DNA of 5,518 bases from Phycisphaerae bacterium (GTDB taxonomy: Bacteria > Planctomycetota > Phycisphaerae > SM23-33). Shown here one piece after another: positions 4,720 through 5,518 of this stretch (the stretch's first letter is position 1; every line of letters begins with the position of its first letter). The stretch covers positions 1 through 5,518 of the forward strand of contig JALHTV010000036.1 of NCBI GenBank assembly GCA_022866005.1, written 5' to 3'. The translations under genes and the position numbers were made by a program. The notes under the pieces were generated by a model that worked only from the letters and a program-made list of their open reading frames with translations, was not told the DNA's origin and searched no databases.

Positions 4720-5408
4720 CCACGCTGAACATCCCGATGCCCCGCGAGCAGTTGGAGCGGATCGTCCGCCAGGCGGTGCGGCGGCAATTCGCCGAGCGCC
4801 TGGCCGCGGGGGAGATGCAGCTTTCGGCGGCCTACACGCCGAATCTGGTGGTCAACATCTCCGCCCGCCACATGCACATGACCCGCGCGGACCTGGAACG
4901 GCTCTTCGGGCCCGGCGCGGAGCTGACGGTCTACCGCTGGCTGTACCAGCCGGGCGAGTTCGCCAGCGAGCAGCAGGTGACGGTCATCGGGCCGCGGCGG
5001 CGCGTGATCGAGAACGTCCGCATCCTGGGCCCGCTGCGGAACCACACGCAACTGGAGATCAGCGCTACCGACGCGGTCGCCCTGGGCATCGACGCCCCCG
5101 TGCGGCCCAGTGGGAAGATCGACGGCACCCCCGGCTGCCTGGTGCTGGGTCCCAAGGGTGTGATCGAGCTGAAGCACGGCGTCATCCGCGCCGAGCGCCA
5201 CGTGCACATGAGCCCGGCCGACGCGGCCGTGTACGGCTTCGCGGACCGCCTGTACGTCAAGCTCCGCGTGGACAGCGACTGCGCCACGACGTTCGAGAAG
5301 GTCCTGTGCCGGGTGGACGAAAAGTTCCTGCTGGAAGTCCACCTGGACACCGACGAGGGCAACGCCTGCAACCTGGTGAACGCCACCAGCGTGGAGTTGT
5401 CGGCCTAA
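4716..5408 (+). CDS. pduL: PduL-type phosphotransacylase with N-terminal encapsulation-like helix
   Basis: This 230-residue protein is a PduL phosphate acyltransferase, which converts an acyl-CoA to an acyl-phosphate and frees CoA inside the compartment; it is unrelated to Pta. The two metal-binding HxH motifs are RHMHM (H52, H54) and RHVHM (H162, H164), with further conserved positions R108 and E114 in GPLRNHTQLEIS and H209 in VHLDTDEGNAC. The spacing matches the Rhodopseudomonas palustris enzyme, so both zinc sites should be intact. Residues 8-30 (MPREQLERIVRQAVRRQF and following) form a predicted amphipathic helix joined by a short linker to the catalytic domain at about residue 40; such a helix is the usual encapsulation peptide of BMC enzymes. 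The ATG at 4716 overlaps the regulator stop by 4 nt. In a PVM-type pathway the substrate would be lactyl-CoA, otherwise propionyl- or acetyl-CoA; the sequence does not decide. Confidence 0.94.
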   Translation: MTTLNIPMPREQLERIVRQAVRRQFAERLAAGEMQLSAAYTPNLVVNISARHMHMTRADLERLFGPGAELTVYRWLYQPGEFASEQQVTVIGPRRRVIENVRILGPLRNHTQLEISATDAVALGIDAPVRPSGKIDGTPGCLVLGPKGVIELKHGVIRAERHVHMSPADAAVYGFADRLYVKLRVDSDCATTFEKVLCRVDEKFLLEVHLDTDEGNACNLVNATSVELSA

Positions 5409-5415
5409 GACAAGC

Positions 5416-5435
5416 ACACCGAGGCCTCTCGGTGT
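5416..5435 (+). promoter_or_regulatory. Intercistronic hairpin between pduL and the BMC-H gene
   Basis: ACACCGAG (5416-5423) and CTCGGTGT (5428-5435) are exact reverse complements with a 4-nt GCCT loop, giving a perfect 8-bp stem 8 nt after the pduL stop codon. No T-run follows and a strong ribosome-binding site starts 5 nt later, so it is not a classical terminator. It may protect or process the mRNA so that the shell gene is expressed above the upstream genes, or act as a partial attenuator. Confidence 0.6.
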
Positions 5436-5439
5436 CGTG

Positions 5440-5445
5440 AAGGAG
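5440..5445 (+). promoter_or_regulatory. Strong ribosome-binding site of the BMC-H gene
   Basis: AAGGAG lies 8 nt upstream of the ATG at 5454-5456. It is the strongest Shine-Dalgarno sequence in the window, which fits a shell protein needed in large excess over pathway enzymes. Confidence 0.75.
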
Positions 5446-5453
5446 AAACAGGT

Positions 5454-5518
5454 ATGGCACTGCAAGCACTGGGCATGGTCGAGACGCGCGGGTTGGTCGC
5501 GCTGATCGAGGCCTCCGA
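5454..5518 (+). CDS. BMC-H shell protein (5' end only)
   Basis: The window ends 21 codons into this gene. The visible N-terminus contains ALGMVETRGLVALIEAS, the hallmark start of a canonical single-domain BMC-H protein of the PduA/CcmK type, whose hexamers tile the compartment facets. The next residue begins with GA, as expected for the usual aspartate. The start is set by AAGGAG 8 nt upstream. It is the third gene of the regulator-pduL operon, separated by 45 nt holding a hairpin. The rest of the domain, including the pore loop, lies outside, so the pore type and paralogue cannot be judged. Confidence 0.93.
   Translation, partial: MALQALGMVETRGLVALIEAS

Noticed and set aside
4224..5465. Long minus-strand open frame opposite the regulator and pduL
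   Set aside because: It is antisense to two well-supported genes, rich in His/Arg/Gly/Val, and without family motifs. It is explained by the third-position GC bias of the plus-strand genes.

Overview
This GC-rich window carries the core of a bacterial microcompartment (BMC) locus. It holds two shell-protein genes (a tandem-BMC-domain PduT-like trimer and the start of a BMC-H hexamer), a PduS-like flavin/Fe-S oxidoreductase, a PduL phosphotransacylase, a DeoR-family regulator and a divergently oriented LarA-family nickel-pincer racemase. High GC, weak or absent Shine-Dalgarno signals at some starts and the DeoR + PduL + BMC-H grouping suggest a member of the Planctomycetes/PVC group with a PVM or PVM-like BMC. 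This assignment is inference from gene content: the diagnostic aldolase and aldehyde dehydrogenase genes lie outside the window.

Layout from left to right. (1) 2-124 is the last 40 codons of an unidentified plus-strand gene. (2) 134-271 is a long imperfect inverted repeat built of degenerate 8-nt units, lying between that gene and the convergent larA; its last unit contains the larA stop codon. (3) 267-1571, minus strand, encodes a LarA-family protein with all the catalytic and cofactor-binding residues of the family. (4) 1572-1725 is a divergent control region with a perfect 7-bp inverted repeat and a sigma70-like promoter candidate. (5) 1726-3644 is a pduS-pduT pair joined by a 4-nt ATGA overlap. 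(6) 3645-3897 is an intergenic region with three tandem copies of the same 8-nt unit, a 16-bp palindrome, an AT-rich inverted repeat and a near-consensus promoter. (7) 3898-5408 encodes the DeoR-type regulator and PduL, again joined by an ATGA overlap. (8) 5409-5453 holds a perfect 8-bp stem hairpin and a strong ribosome-binding site, followed by the start of a BMC-H shell gene that runs off the window.

How the genes may work together. In catabolic BMCs an aldehyde is oxidised inside the shell to an acyl-CoA, PduL converts the acyl-CoA to an acyl-phosphate, and redox or cobalamin-type cofactors are serviced by PduS. PduT may provide an Fe-S centre in the shell, and the pore cysteine expected for this is present. 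In PVM-type compartments the aldehyde is lactaldehyde from L-fucose or L-rhamnose, and the eventual product can be lactate. A 2-hydroxyacid racemase next to the shell operon would then fit as a step acting on the exported lactate, or on a related hydroxyacid. The DeoR-type regulator, which probably senses a sugar phosphate, is the likely local controller. The LarA link and the control model are inferences; the enzyme family assignments are firm.
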